Shown here piece after piece: positions 51,101 through 56,520 of a stretch of 64,000 nt of DNA. The DNA comes from Pisaster brevispinus. Its lineage: Eukaryota > Echinodermata > Asteroidea > Forcipulatida > Asteriidae. Position 1 is the stretch's first letter. Each line of letters opens with the position of its first letter. A program made the translations under genes and the position numbers. Under the pieces are notes generated by a model. That model made no database searches. It saw nothing but the letters and a program-made list of their open reading frames with translations, and had not been told where the DNA came from. The stretch spans positions 3,191,474-3,255,473 of the forward strand of contig JAMKCF010000018.1 of the NCBI GenBank assembly GCA_023634235.1, read 5' to 3'.

Positions 51101-52226
51101 AAGTCCTCCAGTTTTTGTGGATTTTACCCCCAAAAATTTGAGCCCTGAGTAAGAAAGATACTAAACTTGTGCTACACACATGTATGTGTGACTGAGTGAA
51201 AAGGTGGCGCTGGATTCAGCATTTTTTTTCTGGTATTTCTTTTTCCATGTTGCTCTCTGACTCTACATAAAATGTTCAACTATTTAAGTAAAAAATATTG
51301 TTAATAAGATAAGATAGGAAAGATGTACTTCAAGAATTATAGTATGGGGTTCGTTCCGCTATCGCCTCCACGTGGAGACGATAGTATAACGAACCTCAAT
51401 AGTTGTACTCTAGGAGTAGGAAAGATGCCGAAGAAATTACCCATCCAACTCCCATTTTGGGGAAATTTGTCAACTCATTAATGACCCAAAGAACATCTGA
51501 AAAATAAAATAACTTTTTGGGTCATAATGAATGACAAAGTGGCGGACGGTAATTTTTTGTAATCAGTTAAAAAAAAACGAAAAAATTTTCCGTATGATCC
51601 CGACTGCCACTTTTTCATTCCTTATCTATGAAATAAAAGAGTATTTTATTTATTCAATTGAGATATTGCTTTTGTTAACAATGAGTGAAAAAGTGGCAGT
51701 TGGATGAGGAATTTTTTTCCAAGAAACACCTTCAAGATTCAATCATCAATACACTTTTAAAACTAAATTAAAGTGAAAGTGAACAATTTAATTTTGAATA
51801 AATAAATAGGCCTAAGTAAACACTGACAGACACTGACAGAAACTGACAAACGTCTCTAAAGTAAAGCTCCATTCCATTCCATTCCAAGAATTTACAGCAA
51901 CAGTTGCTCTCTCTTTTAAAACTTAATGTCAGCATGAAATTCCTAAAGAAATACCATGAGGTCTTGGACCATTGGACGAATGGAGACCAGCCGCCCACTG
52001 CGGTCAGCCAGTCGGCCGTCTAATCGAATCTTACCACGGTACAGCATGTGGCTGGGCCGTGCGGTCTAAACCTCGTTGCCAATGTCTGCCTGCTGCCTGC
52101 GCTGTGTACTCACCCAATTGCGATCGCCTGTGACAGTACATTCTTCGGCCGAGCGGACAACAACTTCTCAATCATAGGAACATTCCCAGTCCTTGCCGCT
52201 TCTAGGAGGTCTTGATCCTTCCCCAT
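23599..52226 (-). CDS. ANKS1: ANKS1 (Odin)-like gene, 12 coding exons, 3' part missing
   Basis: Exons in order: 52226-52114, 48220-48140, 35276-35120, 34822-34748, 34207-33986, 33522-33339, 32735-32274, 31243-31017, 29739-29467, 28225-28051, 26999-26719, 24136-23599. Every junction has GT-AG ends and matching phase, giving 929 codons plus one base. The order is: a conserved start [15 protein letters not shown], six to seven ankyrin repeats (about residues 50-270), then about 650 residues of proline-rich linker with tyrosine motifs. Vertebrate ANKS1A/B continue with two SAM domains and a PTB domain and act as cytoplasmic adaptors for Eph and EGF receptor signalling. Here that half is not visible. 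Either its exons lie below 23599 and escaped me, or they are beyond position 1. Confidence 0.9.
24137..25312. other. ANKS1 intron 11, first part; no other feature
   Basis: AT-rich, with short direct repeats such as (caaaat)n near 24770 and an inverted 'tttccatacataaat'. Nothing coding. Confidence 0.5.
25313..25478. mobile_element. CAGGCCTYGAA element with 6-bp TSD, copy 3
   Basis: 166 bp, the same length as copy 1, with exact AGCTGT duplication at 25307-25312 and 25479-25484. It is inserted in intron 11 of ANKS1. The interior 'cctctggtaaggggcactct' matches the other copies almost perfectly. Confidence 0.8.
25925..26460. mobile_element. GGCCGTGTCCGAATTGG family copy carrying a nested MITE
   Basis: 'ggccctgtctggaatagccgg', 'gctgtggctgcagctg' and, after the nested insert, 'taatggctgtaag' follow the family order. 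The 26146-26429 MITE splits it. Confidence 0.5.
26146..26429. mobile_element. piggyBac-like MITE flanked by TTAA
   Basis: The ends CACGTTGACTGCCGG and CGGCAGTCAACGTG are inverted and are flanked on both sides by TTAA (26142-26145, 26430-26433). TTAA targeting and a TTGACTGCC-type terminus fit piggyBac. A second inverted pair, CTACGAGTATACTCGTAG, lies near the right end. 284 bp, non-coding. Confidence 0.75.
26719..26999 (-). CDS. ANKS1: ANKS1 exon 11 (linker, residues ~657-750)
   Basis: 281 bp, acceptor TTCTTTGACAG, donor CCAA|GTGAGTCA, phase 1 in and 0 out. It encodes the proline-basic motif REIPIPPPRRSKQ (a candidate SH3 ligand), several SYYSDF/SYYSQL tyrosines, an acidic serine cluster SSETDDSDMPSS and a PPPSP tail. 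Disordered signalling linker. Confidence 0.88.
27119..27460. mobile_element. CAGGGCTCGAA element with 5-bp TSD, copy 1
   Basis: 342 bp with ends CAGGGCTCGAATTT and AAATTCGAGCCCTG, exactly flanked by CAGCC (27114-27118 and 27461-27465). The interior has 'ggaccgcaggcccgaggccagt' and 'gagctacaagccctgcagtc', shared with 45555-45907. The CAGGG terminus and 5-bp TSD would suit the hAT5 group; this is inference. Confidence 0.78.
27461..28050. other. ANKS1 intron 10 remainder; nothing recognised
   Basis: AT-rich with A-rich runs near 27700. No repeat family or exon. Confidence 0.5.
28051..28225 (-). CDS. ANKS1: ANKS1 exon 10 (residues ~599-656)
   Basis: 175 bp, acceptor CAAATTTCAG, donor CCCA|GTGAGTTTC, phase 0 in and 1 out. 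It encodes DIDVYELLSEAVTGQ followed by DDYDIPPPRLS. YDIPPPR looks like a combined SH2 (YxxP) and SH3 ligand. The VYELLSEA segment echoes VYEDLSEA in exon 9. Confidence 0.88.
28346..28650. mobile_element. GCCATTTNCGAGTTAG inverted-repeat element, short member
   Basis: The left half starts 'gccatttacgagttagattt' and runs through 'agtcacaagtt' and 'cctcagacta'. The right half carries the same words inverted ('tagtctaaggaattc', 'aacttgtgact'). It lies in intron 9 and is related to 42458-43281. Confidence 0.6.
28651..29466. other. ANKS1 intron 9 remainder; imperfect local duplication
   Basis: 'agctgtttaatttccag...taccctgaaaactttaacat' occurs at about 28930-28980 and again at 29143-29190, with 'aaaaacttta...caa.aagtctcaatg' following both. 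A local duplication of about 200 bp; no coding content. Confidence 0.5.
29467..29739 (-). CDS. ANKS1: ANKS1 exon 9 (residues ~508-598)
   Basis: 273 bp, acceptor CTCCACCACCCCAG, donor CAGAG|GTAAGAAC, phase 0-0. It encodes an Ala/Pro/Gln stretch (PVQAPTQAPVPAPRQ), three tandem copies of an SVTPRQS-type heptad, then ESVYEDLSEAYSG, whose SVYEDL fits an SxYxxL phosphotyrosine motif. As a phase-symmetric exon it could be skipped without a frameshift. Confidence 0.88.
29904..30482. repeat. 18-bp minisatellite 'gggtacaggtatgtgggt' in intron 8
   Basis: About 580 bp of 18-21 bp units built on GGTACAGGTATGTGGGTG with variants 'actgagtgggtacagg'. The long ORFs on both strands (HTCTHP-type and TGMWVG-type) are readings of the repeat, not genes. 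On the plus strand, antisense to ANKS1, each unit contains CAG|GTATGT, a consensus-like 5' splice site. Confidence 0.9.
31017..31243 (-). CDS. ANKS1: ANKS1 exon 8 (residues ~432-507)
   Basis: 227 bp, acceptor CACTTCACCAG, donor CTAT|GTAAGT, phase 1 in and 0 out. It encodes DKSPPPLPDRNYYDEDLAGE, a PxxP segment next to tandem tyrosines, then EYTELRVSAVKN and the lysine/proline-rich KCPAPPNFTPPG. The open frame agrees with both neighbouring exon phases. Confidence 0.85.
31801..31950. mobile_element. Inverted-repeat element of the GGCCGTGTCC...GGCTACAGC type
   Basis: The outer arms TTTTCCAAACCTCGGCTTGG and its inverse are nearly perfect, followed by 'gctacagctccagctcc' and 'ggagctggag'. 150 bp, in intron 7. 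Confidence 0.7.
31979..32119. mobile_element. Palindromic MITE, relative of 4209-4378
   Basis: Ends 'ggtggatttcacaaag' and 'ctttgtgaagtcgacccc' are inverted. The interior carries 'cctaacttaggactag' in both orientations and 'ggacgagttactcgtcc'. It can form a long hairpin in the intron 7 RNA. Confidence 0.7.
32274..32735 (-). CDS. ANKS1: ANKS1 exon 7 (residues ~278-431)
   Basis: 462 bp, acceptor AATCAATGCAG, donor TCCAG|GTACTTTG, phase 1 in and 1 out. The first exon after the ankyrin block. It is rich in Pro, Thr and Ser with candidate adaptor sites: STYDNIP, ANYQNLEVP (YxN, a GRB2-type SH2 motif) and VPPRKPARSS. It ends with QLRSPG. A disordered linker as in vertebrate Odin. Confidence 0.9.
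32930..33310. repeat. Degenerate G/T-rich minisatellite in intron 6
   Basis: Irregular repeats of 'ggtgtggggtagggttggt' and variants over about 380 bp, strongly strand-biased. The antisense pre-mRNA strand is C/A/T-rich. ORFs here (PHPTNPI, GMGLVGCG) are repeat readings. G-runs of three or four recur on the plus strand. Confidence 0.85.
33339..33522 (-). CDS. ANKS1: ANKS1 exon 6 (ankyrin repeats, residues ~217-278)
   Basis: 184 bp, acceptor GGTATTAACAG, donor AAAG|GTAAGATC, phase 0 in and 1 out. It encodes the repeat GSALHEAALFGKVEAVRVLL (vertebrate ANKS1 has nearly the same GSALHEAALFGK) and a capping repeat ETALQKVEGYPSKVAIEIAA. An alternative acceptor 10 bp inward would shift the frame. 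Confidence 0.92.
33690..33895. repeat. 'gctgccaacatt' family, copy 4
   Basis: In intron 5 of ANKS1. The cleanest copy: 'gctgccaacatttgcatctt', 'caacaatcagggagattttt', 'catggaaagactggtttatt'. Confidence 0.6.
33986..34207 (-). CDS. ANKS1: ANKS1 exon 5 (two ankyrin repeats, residues ~143-216)
   Basis: 222 bp, phase 0-0, acceptor ATTTCCATCCAG, donor AAGAAG|GTACC. It encodes ETPLDLAAQYGRLEAVELLL and RSILHLASRNGHPQVIKVLM, both standard ankyrin helices. The sequence is close to vertebrate ANKS1A ('ETPLDLAALYGRLEVVKMLL'). Confidence 0.93.
34748..34822 (-). CDS. ANKS1: ANKS1 exon 4 (ankyrin repeat, residues 118-142)
   Basis: 75 bp, phase 0-0, acceptor TTTTTTTGCAATAG, donor TGGAT|GTGAGTA. It encodes DTPLHFAAQYGHTDVVSTLL, one ankyrin helix pair. 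Small but flanked by strong splice signals and required by the repeat spacing. Confidence 0.92.
35120..35276 (-). CDS. ANKS1: ANKS1 exon 3 (ankyrin repeats, residues ~65-117)
   Basis: 157 bp, acceptor TTTACCCGCTACAG, donor AACAG|GTACGATG, phase 2 in and 0 out. It encodes LAVEILLKYDASPGLADAKG, then STPFHLAAWTGSVEIIQILM and ends SYSQVNEQ. The 'HxRVNEQ' ending is shared with vertebrate ANKS1. Confidence 0.93.
36010..36300 (-). repeat. SINE 3'-part fragment with (aat) tail
   Basis: 'taataataatgacgtcttctatagcgcc' is followed by 'agtgctcatggcgctt', the tail arrangement of the 11405-11777 SINE. The tRNA-like head is not recognisable. Confidence 0.5.
37050..37350. mobile_element. GGCCGTGTCCGAATTGG family, two overlapping copies
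   Basis: 'ggccatgtccgaattgacgg...gccaattcagatacggcctcag' is followed by a second 'ggctacggctggatcgtagcgtcattatgcattgaagtat...ggatacggcctcag'. Two related units lie in tandem. Confidence 0.6.
37409..37875 (+). repeat. tRNA-Leu-like SINE head with 41-bp B-box array, 11 copies
   Basis: After a degraded A-box region ('gggtggtcaagcgcacaaaa') and the anticodon-like 'ctcaag', the segment 'ctctggtgtttctgatcag' + 'cagagtgtgggttcgagtcaca' repeats every 41 bp (37441, 37482, 37523 ... 37851). Each unit holds the 3' anticodon stem, variable arm and a B-box core GGGTTCGAGTC (GAGTTCGAGTC in some). The last unit is decayed. It derives from the head seen at 62-139. Confidence 0.85.
39430..39545. repeat. 'aggcctgga(g/a)tttcatctttga' repeat, copy 1
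   Basis: Shared with 40590-40745, 31345-31440 (inverted) and 47812-47955 (inverted). Words are 'gnaaggccattttcatttt', 'aaagggcacttcc' and 'acttttgaaggggcac'. An interspersed family of about 120-150 bp, class unknown. Confidence 0.55.
39645..39842. mobile_element. GGGCCCAATTTCATA MITE, copy in intron 2
   Basis: 'gggcccaatgtcataaagcc' to 'agctttatgaaatagacccc', internally 'ttaccagccaacattcc' as in the 2223 copy. A partial sister copy precedes it at about 39548-39640. Confidence 0.65.
39843..40130. repeat. GC-rich repeat shared with 57190-57375
   Basis: 'gcattggccgccatcgttgatg', 'cgtgaaaggctatcattggc', 'atgtgcaatccatc' occur in the same order at 57199-57345. About 180 bp of clear match. It contains 'aagatggcggc', which here is a repeat word and not evidence of a promoter. 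Confidence 0.6.
40235..40590 (-). repeat. SINE with (aat)n tail, minus orientation
   Basis: The tail (aat)n at 40240-40250 is followed by 'cttatttagcgctttatcacacccctaggggcgtatcaaagtgct'. The body includes 'tttacaatggtttacgaggtgctgtg', shared with 45300-45330 in inverse. It ends near 40590 in 'catggtcaagtgtcttac', where the tRNA-like head would begin. Confidence 0.6.
41645..42022. mobile_element. CAGGGCTCGAA family, diverged inverted copy
   Basis: Starts 'cagggctggaatttcc' and ends 'aaatttcaaaccctg', with 'ccactggcctcgggcctgcg' in the interior in inverse orientation. No clean TSD is left. Confidence 0.55.
42458..43281. mobile_element. GCCATTTGCGAGTTAG TIR element, 824-bp member
   Basis: The left end 'gccatttgcgagttagttttgaataatg' and right end 'atctaaatcgcaaatggc' are inverted, and the inner 'acaagacttg', 'agtcacaagtt', 'ctcagacta' also have right-hand counterparts. 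Unlike the short members, it carries about 460 bp of extra interior (42590-43050) with a cluster of TGTTGCATTTGGCAG motifs. No transposase frame. Confidence 0.6.
44104..44890. mobile_element. CAGGGCTCGAA family, nested or duplicated copies
   Basis: Three left ends, CAGGGCTCAAAATT, CAGGGCTCAAATTT and CAGGGCTCGAAC (44114, 44270, 44412), precede one right end 'aaattggagccctg'. The two later left ends share the same upstream 'ttacaaaggcagggctc'. This indicates partial tandem duplication of the element's 5' part. Confidence 0.6.
45285..45478 (+). repeat. SINE 3' half, plus orientation
   Basis: 'cagcaccttgtaaaccattacaaggtgct', 'ttgcaggaaatactgaatgttaagcgctt', then 'ggcgctatacaaatacaatat' and (att)n. 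The end resembles the LINE tail at 50510-50550. Confidence 0.65.
45555..45907. mobile_element. CAGGGCTCGAA element with 5-bp TSD, copy 2
   Basis: 353 bp, ends CAGGGCTCGAAATT and AAATTCGAGCCCTG, exact TTCAT duplication at 45550-45554 and 45908-45912. Closely matches 27119-27460 throughout. Confidence 0.8.
46907..47060. repeat. Long perfect-arm hairpin, GACGTTTCGACCCTAGC type
   Basis: Left arm about 46908-46980 and right arm about 46987-47060 pair almost completely around a 6-bp loop 'ttgatt'. The arm core reads GGCCTGACGTTTCGACCCTA then 'gagtctttctcgaaggcta'. A diverged single arm is at 57105-57175. The word is reminiscent of the pseudo-LTR region of Penelope-like elements, but no reverse transcriptase is nearby. 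Confidence 0.8.
47363..47767. mobile_element. TTAAAGGNAAGGTATAC TIR element, copy in intron 2
   Basis: 405 bp with ends TTAAAGGGAAGGTATACTGT and 'aaaggtatactttgccttTAA'. It is inverted relative to, and well matched with, 53576-53950 ('gatatctcaaaaacgcgaccacct', 'atcccccaaaatttgaatctgagaa'). Confidence 0.75.
47812..47955. repeat. 'aggcctggaatttcatcttt' repeat, inverted copy
   Basis: 'aggcctagaatttcacgaagg' at the left and 'aaaaagatgaaattccagacctg' at the right are inverted. It shares 'ggaagtgctctttgcaaaat' (inverse of the 39430 copy). Confidence 0.55.
48140..48220 (-). CDS. ANKS1: ANKS1 exon 2 (first ankyrin repeat, residues 38-65)
   Basis: 81 bp, acceptor CTTTTTTCTCCAG, donor CACAA|GTAAGATTG, phase 2-2. 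It encodes [20 protein letters not shown], which is nearly the vertebrate '[24 protein letters not shown]'. It bridges exon 1 and exon 3 only in this phase. Confidence 0.93.
48300..48585. repeat. Interspersed repeat shared with 22585-22880
   Basis: Same blocks and orientation as the 22.6-kb copy, with small indels. Located in ANKS1 intron 1, 80 bp upstream (transcription-wise) of exon 2's acceptor. Confidence 0.65.
48950..49285. mobile_element. GGGCCCAATTTCATA MITE fragments
   Basis: Two decayed partial copies with 'aaacaagcaggatacgagtcacaaatgg' and 'tgtgctgagctcc...agctttatgaaaatgagccc'. A T25 run lies just upstream near 48865. Confidence 0.45.
49325..49565. mobile_element. GGCCGTGTCCAAATTGGCG family copy
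   Basis: Begins 'aggccgtgtccaaattggcgactacagct' and carries 'ggcgtcatcatgcattaaagtacatgtagga' and 'caacagccgtagctgtaac'. An internal inverted pair 'tttgagatatggtgggcactac' / 'gtgtccaccatatttcaaa' appears to be a separate insert. Confidence 0.55.
50094..50244. mobile_element. TIR element ATTTGTTTTTACCCTTACA
   Basis: 151 bp near-palindrome. 'atttgtttttacccttacat' and its inverse at the right end are almost perfect, and 'gtatactcagtact'/'gtgtgagtatatggtgct' pair in the middle. Words are shared with 8375-8420. Confidence 0.7.
50265..50550 (+). mobile_element. LINE 3' end (RT C-terminal fragment)
   Basis: The plus strand encodes PRSKHTWGDGSFSHAGPSLW followed by NALPTEPQD and a stop. This matches the 'FSxAGPxLWNxLP' motif that closes the ORF of CR1/L2-type LINEs. 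The frame is then broken by stops. The 3' UTR ends '...ggcgcactacaaatgtccattattatt', a tail shared with the SINEs. 5'-truncated and dead. Confidence 0.8.
50617..50822. mobile_element. GGGCCCAATTTCATA MITE
   Basis: Ends 'gggcaccatttcatagagctgct' and 'ctataaaattgggccc'. Interior 'gttaccagccaaaaat' as in other copies. Confidence 0.7.
50823..50905 (-). repeat. tRNA-like sequence, likely SINE head
   Basis: On the minus strand 'ggccagtctagtggtaagac' (A-box-like) is followed by 'gtcgtgggtttgaatcccgcc' (B-box-like). The tRNA-Gly/Asp-like order is clear, but the middle is too long and unpaired for a tRNA. Confidence 0.5.
51190..51720. repeat. 'gagtgaaaa.gtggc' repeat region
   Basis: 'gagtgaaaaggtggcgctgg' near 51195, the inverse 'ccgactgccactttttcatt' near 51600 and 'gagtgaaaaagtggcagttgg' near 51683 recur within 500 bp. 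A decayed compound element that also encloses the 51348-51395 palindrome. Confidence 0.4.
51348..51395. repeat. 48-bp palindrome centred on CACGTG
   Basis: GGTTCGTT and AACGAACC at the ends, GCTATCG/CGATAG inside and the perfect CTCCACGTGGAG at the centre. It forms a strong short hairpin. The centre is an E-box. It is single-copy in this window. Confidence 0.75.
52114..52226 (-). CDS. ANKS1: ANKS1 exon 1 with start codon
   Basis: The ATG at 52226 opens [20 protein letters not shown], followed by KLLSARPKNVLS, and ends at donor TTGG|GTGAGTAC (phase 2). Vertebrate ANKS1A begins '[26 protein letters not shown]', so the start is secure. The glycine-rich insert of vertebrates is absent. Confidence 0.95.
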
Positions 52227-52410
52227 GACTTCCCCTCAAAAAATTAAATTTAAACGTAGATAAACCGGTAAAATCCGGCGAAAATAAAATCCGGAAGCCT
52301 TCAGTAAGTTACTTTCACGTCATCGCCATATTGCATAGTAAAAAGAAGTCAACATACCACATACCCAGAATGCAGCTTGATTGGTAGAAATCCGGCCAGG
52401 AAAGTTTAAA
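52227..52410 (-). promoter_or_regulatory. ANKS1 promoter and 5' UTR
   Basis: Upstream of the ATG (reading minus): a CCAAT box in CTACCAATCAA, a ZNF143/STAF-like word on the plus strand (ACCCAGAATGCAGC), a YY1-like ATATGGCGATGACG overlapping a CRE-like TGACGTGA, and several CCGGAT (ETS-like) words. No TATA box is convincing at a standard distance. This is a typical TATA-less housekeeping layout. The motif calls are by eye. Confidence 0.55.
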
Positions 52411-52644
52411 AAGTTGTTAGTGGTCTAATAACAGCACGAAGGGGACCTCAAGATTTTGTTGTTTGTTTTTAACAAACACTTTTTGGGAAACTATTTTTGA
52501 GAGGCATGTTCATTTTATTTCTCAACAAGGACTTGGTTTTGAAATGGTACTGCTATGAGAAGTAAGGTTCAACTACAGATTCCAGTACCGCCCCAAGCAT
52601 CCGCCCATCCATGGGTGCTTGAGTGCGCCCTCTACCTTACATTC

Positions 52645-52775
52645 AGGCTGTGTCCAAATTGGCGGCTAGAGCTAGATATCTGCGTCATTATGCGTTTAAG
52701 TATAAGACATCCTAAGCAAAACCTTTAGCAACAGTTGTAGCCGTAACCCTGTCTGCCAATGTGGATACAGCATTA
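52645..52775. mobile_element. GGCTGTGTCCAAATTGGCG family copy
   Basis: Left 'aggctgtgtccaaattggcgg', right 'gccaatgtggatacagc', inner 'gcgtcattatgcgtttaagtataagacatcc'. It lies about 420 bp upstream of the ANKS1 start codon. Confidence 0.6.
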
Positions 52776-52989
52776 GTATAAAAAGTGTTTGCGACTTTAT
52801 CACAAGTGGTCCTGCATTCTGAAAGTAAAGTGTGCTCGTTCAAATTATGATGCCATTATTTCAAAAATTACTTCAAAGAAAATATCAAATTGAGGCTTGG
52901 ATGAAGAAAAAAAAAGTCTGGTTCTTTTTACAGGGGTATAAAATGGTATCCATGTGACTGACACAAGGAACTAAACAGATATGCCGGGC

Positions 52990-53275
52990 AAGAAGGGCTC
53001 AACTTCAAAGAGCTGCTTAAACAGCCGATTTTCCGCTTACTGTGTGATTACCATTTCATAGCGCTGTTAACCATAAGCACGGAAAGGCATGCTAACCTTC
53101 CAGTGCTTACTATTTGAACATGAATGACGTAACAAATCCATGGTAAACGCGCAAGTTGGCTGACTAATTTTCTTGCTAACCTGTAAAATACGCTTACGCT
53201 TAAGCAAACTTTTCTGCGATAGTTAGCACGAAAGTTTGCTTACCGTTAAGCAGCGCTATGAAATTGGAACCAGGT
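52990..53275. mobile_element. GGGCCCAATTTCATA MITE, compound copy
   Basis: Contains 'ttcaaagagctgcttaaacag', 'atttcatagcgctgttaacc' and ends 'aagcagcgctatgaaattgg'. The interior is more diverged than most members. Confidence 0.5.
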
Positions 53276-53280
53276 ATTAC

Positions 53281-53460
53281 AATAGACCTTTATCATACTG
53301 CCTCCACCTTGGTCATGTTTCCTGTATCCAACAGCAGTAATGGAAGCTAATATTCAATGTACAAAAAGGAACCAGACTATTTCTCCTTCCAGCCTCCGTT
53401 TGGTTACATTGATTTGAATGGGAGAACATCAAAATGGCTGCACCATGATAAAGGTCTATT
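53281..53460. mobile_element. TIR element AATAGACCTTTATCAT
   Basis: 180 bp with perfect 16-bp ends AATAGACCTTTATCAT / ATGATAAAGGTCTATT. The interior 'ccagactatttctccttccagcctc' recurs at 56165-56195 in a truncated copy. Confidence 0.7.
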
Positions 53461-53575
53461 GGTGCTGAATATGTGGCATGGTGTACCACCTCATTGTGCT
53501 TTCATTGTGTGCTCAGGAATTCTTTAGAGGATTTAAGGGGGGGGGTACTACTGTACAAAAGGAATTAATAGTTTG

Positions 53576-53950
53576 TTAAAGGCAAAGTATACCTTTGGTT
53601 TTTGGAACCGTTTGTTTTAATCCTATATAAATGTAGGTATATACAATAAAAACTAACCTGCGAAAATTTCACTTCAAAAGGTGGTTGCGTTTTTGAGATA
53701 TCACCGAACAACCGGAGCAAATTATTCCACGCAGGAAGAATATTTTCAATAGGAAAACACGATCTGAAAAGTGGTACAGCCCTAACGCTTCTCAGATTCA
53801 AATTTTGGGGGATAAAAAGTGATGTATTTTTCCATAACCGCAGTACTTCAAAGTGAAAAGTTTCTCAAAATGCATTATACATGCACTATCCAAGTAAGTT
53901 TTTATTGCCATTAATTTTTAGTCTTTACCAAACGTATACCTTCTCTTTAA
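53576..53950. mobile_element. TTAAAGGNAAGGTATAC TIR element
   Basis: Ends TTAAAGGCAAAGTATACCTT and 'gtataccttctctTTAA'. 375 bp, opposite orientation to 47363-47767 and about equal length. Confidence 0.75.
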
Positions 53951-55199
53951 GGTATGGGGGGATATACTCTGCCCTATACAGGGATGAGAGTCATTGTTGT
54001 TAAAAAAGTCTGAAACTACATGTTGGATCCAAATTTTAGGACATAGGGCCTACTTGAAATGATGGCGTTTCTACCTTTTGGTAACCCCTAGGGAGGCTTT
54101 GGAAGTCAAATGGCTTTTAGGAACAGTGTCCTAAGCACTAGTGAAGTAGATCAAAGTGTCAGTCTTTAATTCTTTAAATTTTAATGTATGTAGAAAAATT
54201 AAAGTCTTTTTTTTTATTCACCAGGATGACATAAAAAGTCTGAATTCAGACCAAAATCTGAAAAATCTCATCCCTGCCTATATCAGGCATAGTATAAGGT
54301 ATTAAATACACAGACAAAATACTAAAGAATACTTTTTAGATCATGGTTAAAACTTAGACAGTTTATTAGCTTTTTGTTGTTGCTGAGGTACAGTACATTG
54401 TCTTAGAAATACTACAAATGTTATTTAGGAAAGTTATACGTAGCTATTTACAAACTTTAATTTGTTAAGATTACAATATTATGTTTCTGTCTGAACACCG
54501 GCCTCTTTAAAGTTCTGGTTCTTTCCCTCAAATAAGGGAAATAAAAAAAAGATCACAAAATTGTTGCTATCATCAAGTTTACAATAACTTTGAAATCAAG
54601 ATGTCATAAATTGTTACTAAAACTAAAAAAGGAAGAGCTTTAAAACCCTCAGATTTATTTCAAATGATTCTAACAAAACTAAATAAACAGAAAGGATTGA
54701 AGGAGAAAAAGTAAAAATCAGTTGAGAAAGAGGTGTATGCAGTAAAATAGTTAAAATCCTAGATTTTCATAAAATGTGAAAATTTGCAAGAAAACCTTAC
54801 AAATTTACAAGTTGCGATGCCGACTCTCTTTTCATCAAAATTAAAAGCAAGTTGGGGTTGAACACAACTTGTTGAGAATTTACCCGGTCAGTTCCCCTTG
54901 TAGATTATTACTTAAACCAAAACAAAGAAACAACTTTTTGAAACTTTATACTGTTCTAAAAAATTTACTCGAATTTTCTTTACACACTATACAGTTTTAC
55001 TTTTCTACCAATACGTGTCCAAAAATAGATTGTGTAGATGTTAAATGCTGATGAAAATAGAACCCTATCACTGAACACCCTGTGTAGTCAATAGTCTAGT
55101 TCCCTGTCTCCACTATGTCATCCACTATAAAGTTTTATCTACAGACTGCATTAAGAATGCTATCACGACTATTCTCTAATTTGAACAAGTTCAAAACTA
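53951..55199. other. No gene seen
   Basis: AT-rich intergenic sequence between the unidentified upstream gene and ANKS1. No exon was recognised. Either the 3' end of the upstream gene or plain spacer could lie here. Confidence 0.4.
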
Positions 55200-55432
55200 A
55201 GGCCGTCTCAGAATTGGTGGCTACAGCTATGGCTATGGCTTGATCGCAGCGCCATCTTGCATTGAAGTATAGGACGCAGTTAGCAGCCTAAGGCTGTGAC
55301 CAAAATTGCGGCTTCGAAAGTGGCCACAGCCAGATTGCTGAAAATACCTAAGCTTCAATATTGTAGGTGCAGCCACTAGCTATAGCCGTAGCCAAAGTCA
55401 CTTGAATCGGACACAATCTAAGGCTTTAGCAC
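55200..55432. mobile_element. GGCCGTGTCCGAATTGG family, two joined copies
   Basis: 'aggccgtctcagaattggtggctacagctatggc' then 'aggctgtgaccaaaattgcgg...gccgtagccaaagtcacttgaatcggacac'. Both carry 'gcattgaagtatagga' or its equivalent. Confidence 0.6.
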
Positions 55433-56269
55433 AGGCTGTGCTTGATCACTGTCTCTCCCTATGCGGAATGCCCTAAGAAACGGATGGAAAATTTCAGAAG
55501 TGGAAACTCCGGTTTGAACCTCTGGAAACCCAAGGCTTTCCCAAAGTACAACTTGGTTCCTAAGGTTCTGTACAATCCAGAGTTTACCGTTTGTAAAATT
55601 TTGCATTTCTTCCTAAACAATACAACCTATACTATCAGTTAAGCCATAAGCCATGAGCCATAAGCCATAGGCAAAAGTCCTAGACAAACAAAGAAATTCA
55701 GACAATCGAAATGTATTCCTTAATAGTGAAATAATATGCATTAAAAATTTTGATAAAAATGCTTTCATTTTTTTGGTTGAGATGATTTGCATCCGGTATA
55801 AAAGAAGTTTGACACTTTGACTGTCACTGAAAAAAAAAAAAAAAAAAGGAGCTTAGGGAACAAGTGAAATTTTGGCACAAGAACAAGCAATATAAGAGAC
55901 AAGTAAAGAGTCTTCTTTGAACATGGCTGAGGTTATTAGGGTAAGAAAGTTAACATATTTTTAAAAGATAACAAAGGTACACTTTTTTTTAAAAGCCAGT
56001 GGAATTTCAAAAAAATATATATTTACAAATTTGACATATAAACAAATGATTTTACAAAGGGGTTATTTCATTTCTCAAGGTATTACATATCATGTTGCCA
56101 CCACATTAGTCTTGACCCCCGTGTACAATAGTATTAATAAATACTAATTTCAATATACCGAAAAGGCCAGACTATTTTTGCCATCCAGCCTCGTTTTGGT
56201 TACATAGATTTTAAATGGCAAAAGTTGGCCACACTGTAAAAAAGGGCCATTAATTATAAGACGTGTCCA

Positions 56270-56520
56270 ATTTGGCAGCTACAGCTGCATCATCGAAGTA
56301 TATACATCCTCAATAACATCCTTAGGCCGTGTCCGAAACGGCGACTTCGGCTACAGCTACGGCTAGATCGCGCGCGTCTGCCTATTCTTCAACACTGGCA
56401 GACACGCTGATCTAGCTGTGGCTGTAGCCGAAGTCGCCGTTTCGGACACGGCCTCAGAATCAGTCGTAGCCATTGCTGTAGCCAGAGCCGCCATTTTGGA
56501 CACAGCCTTACCCCTCAAAT
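56270..56520. mobile_element. GGCCGTGTCCGAAACGGCGA foldback
   Basis: At 56325-56453 the arms GGCCGTGTCCGAAACGGCGA + 'cttcggctacagct' and their inverse are almost perfect over about 40 bp around a 40-bp centre. Flanking fragments of the same family extend from 56270 to 56510. Confidence 0.75.
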
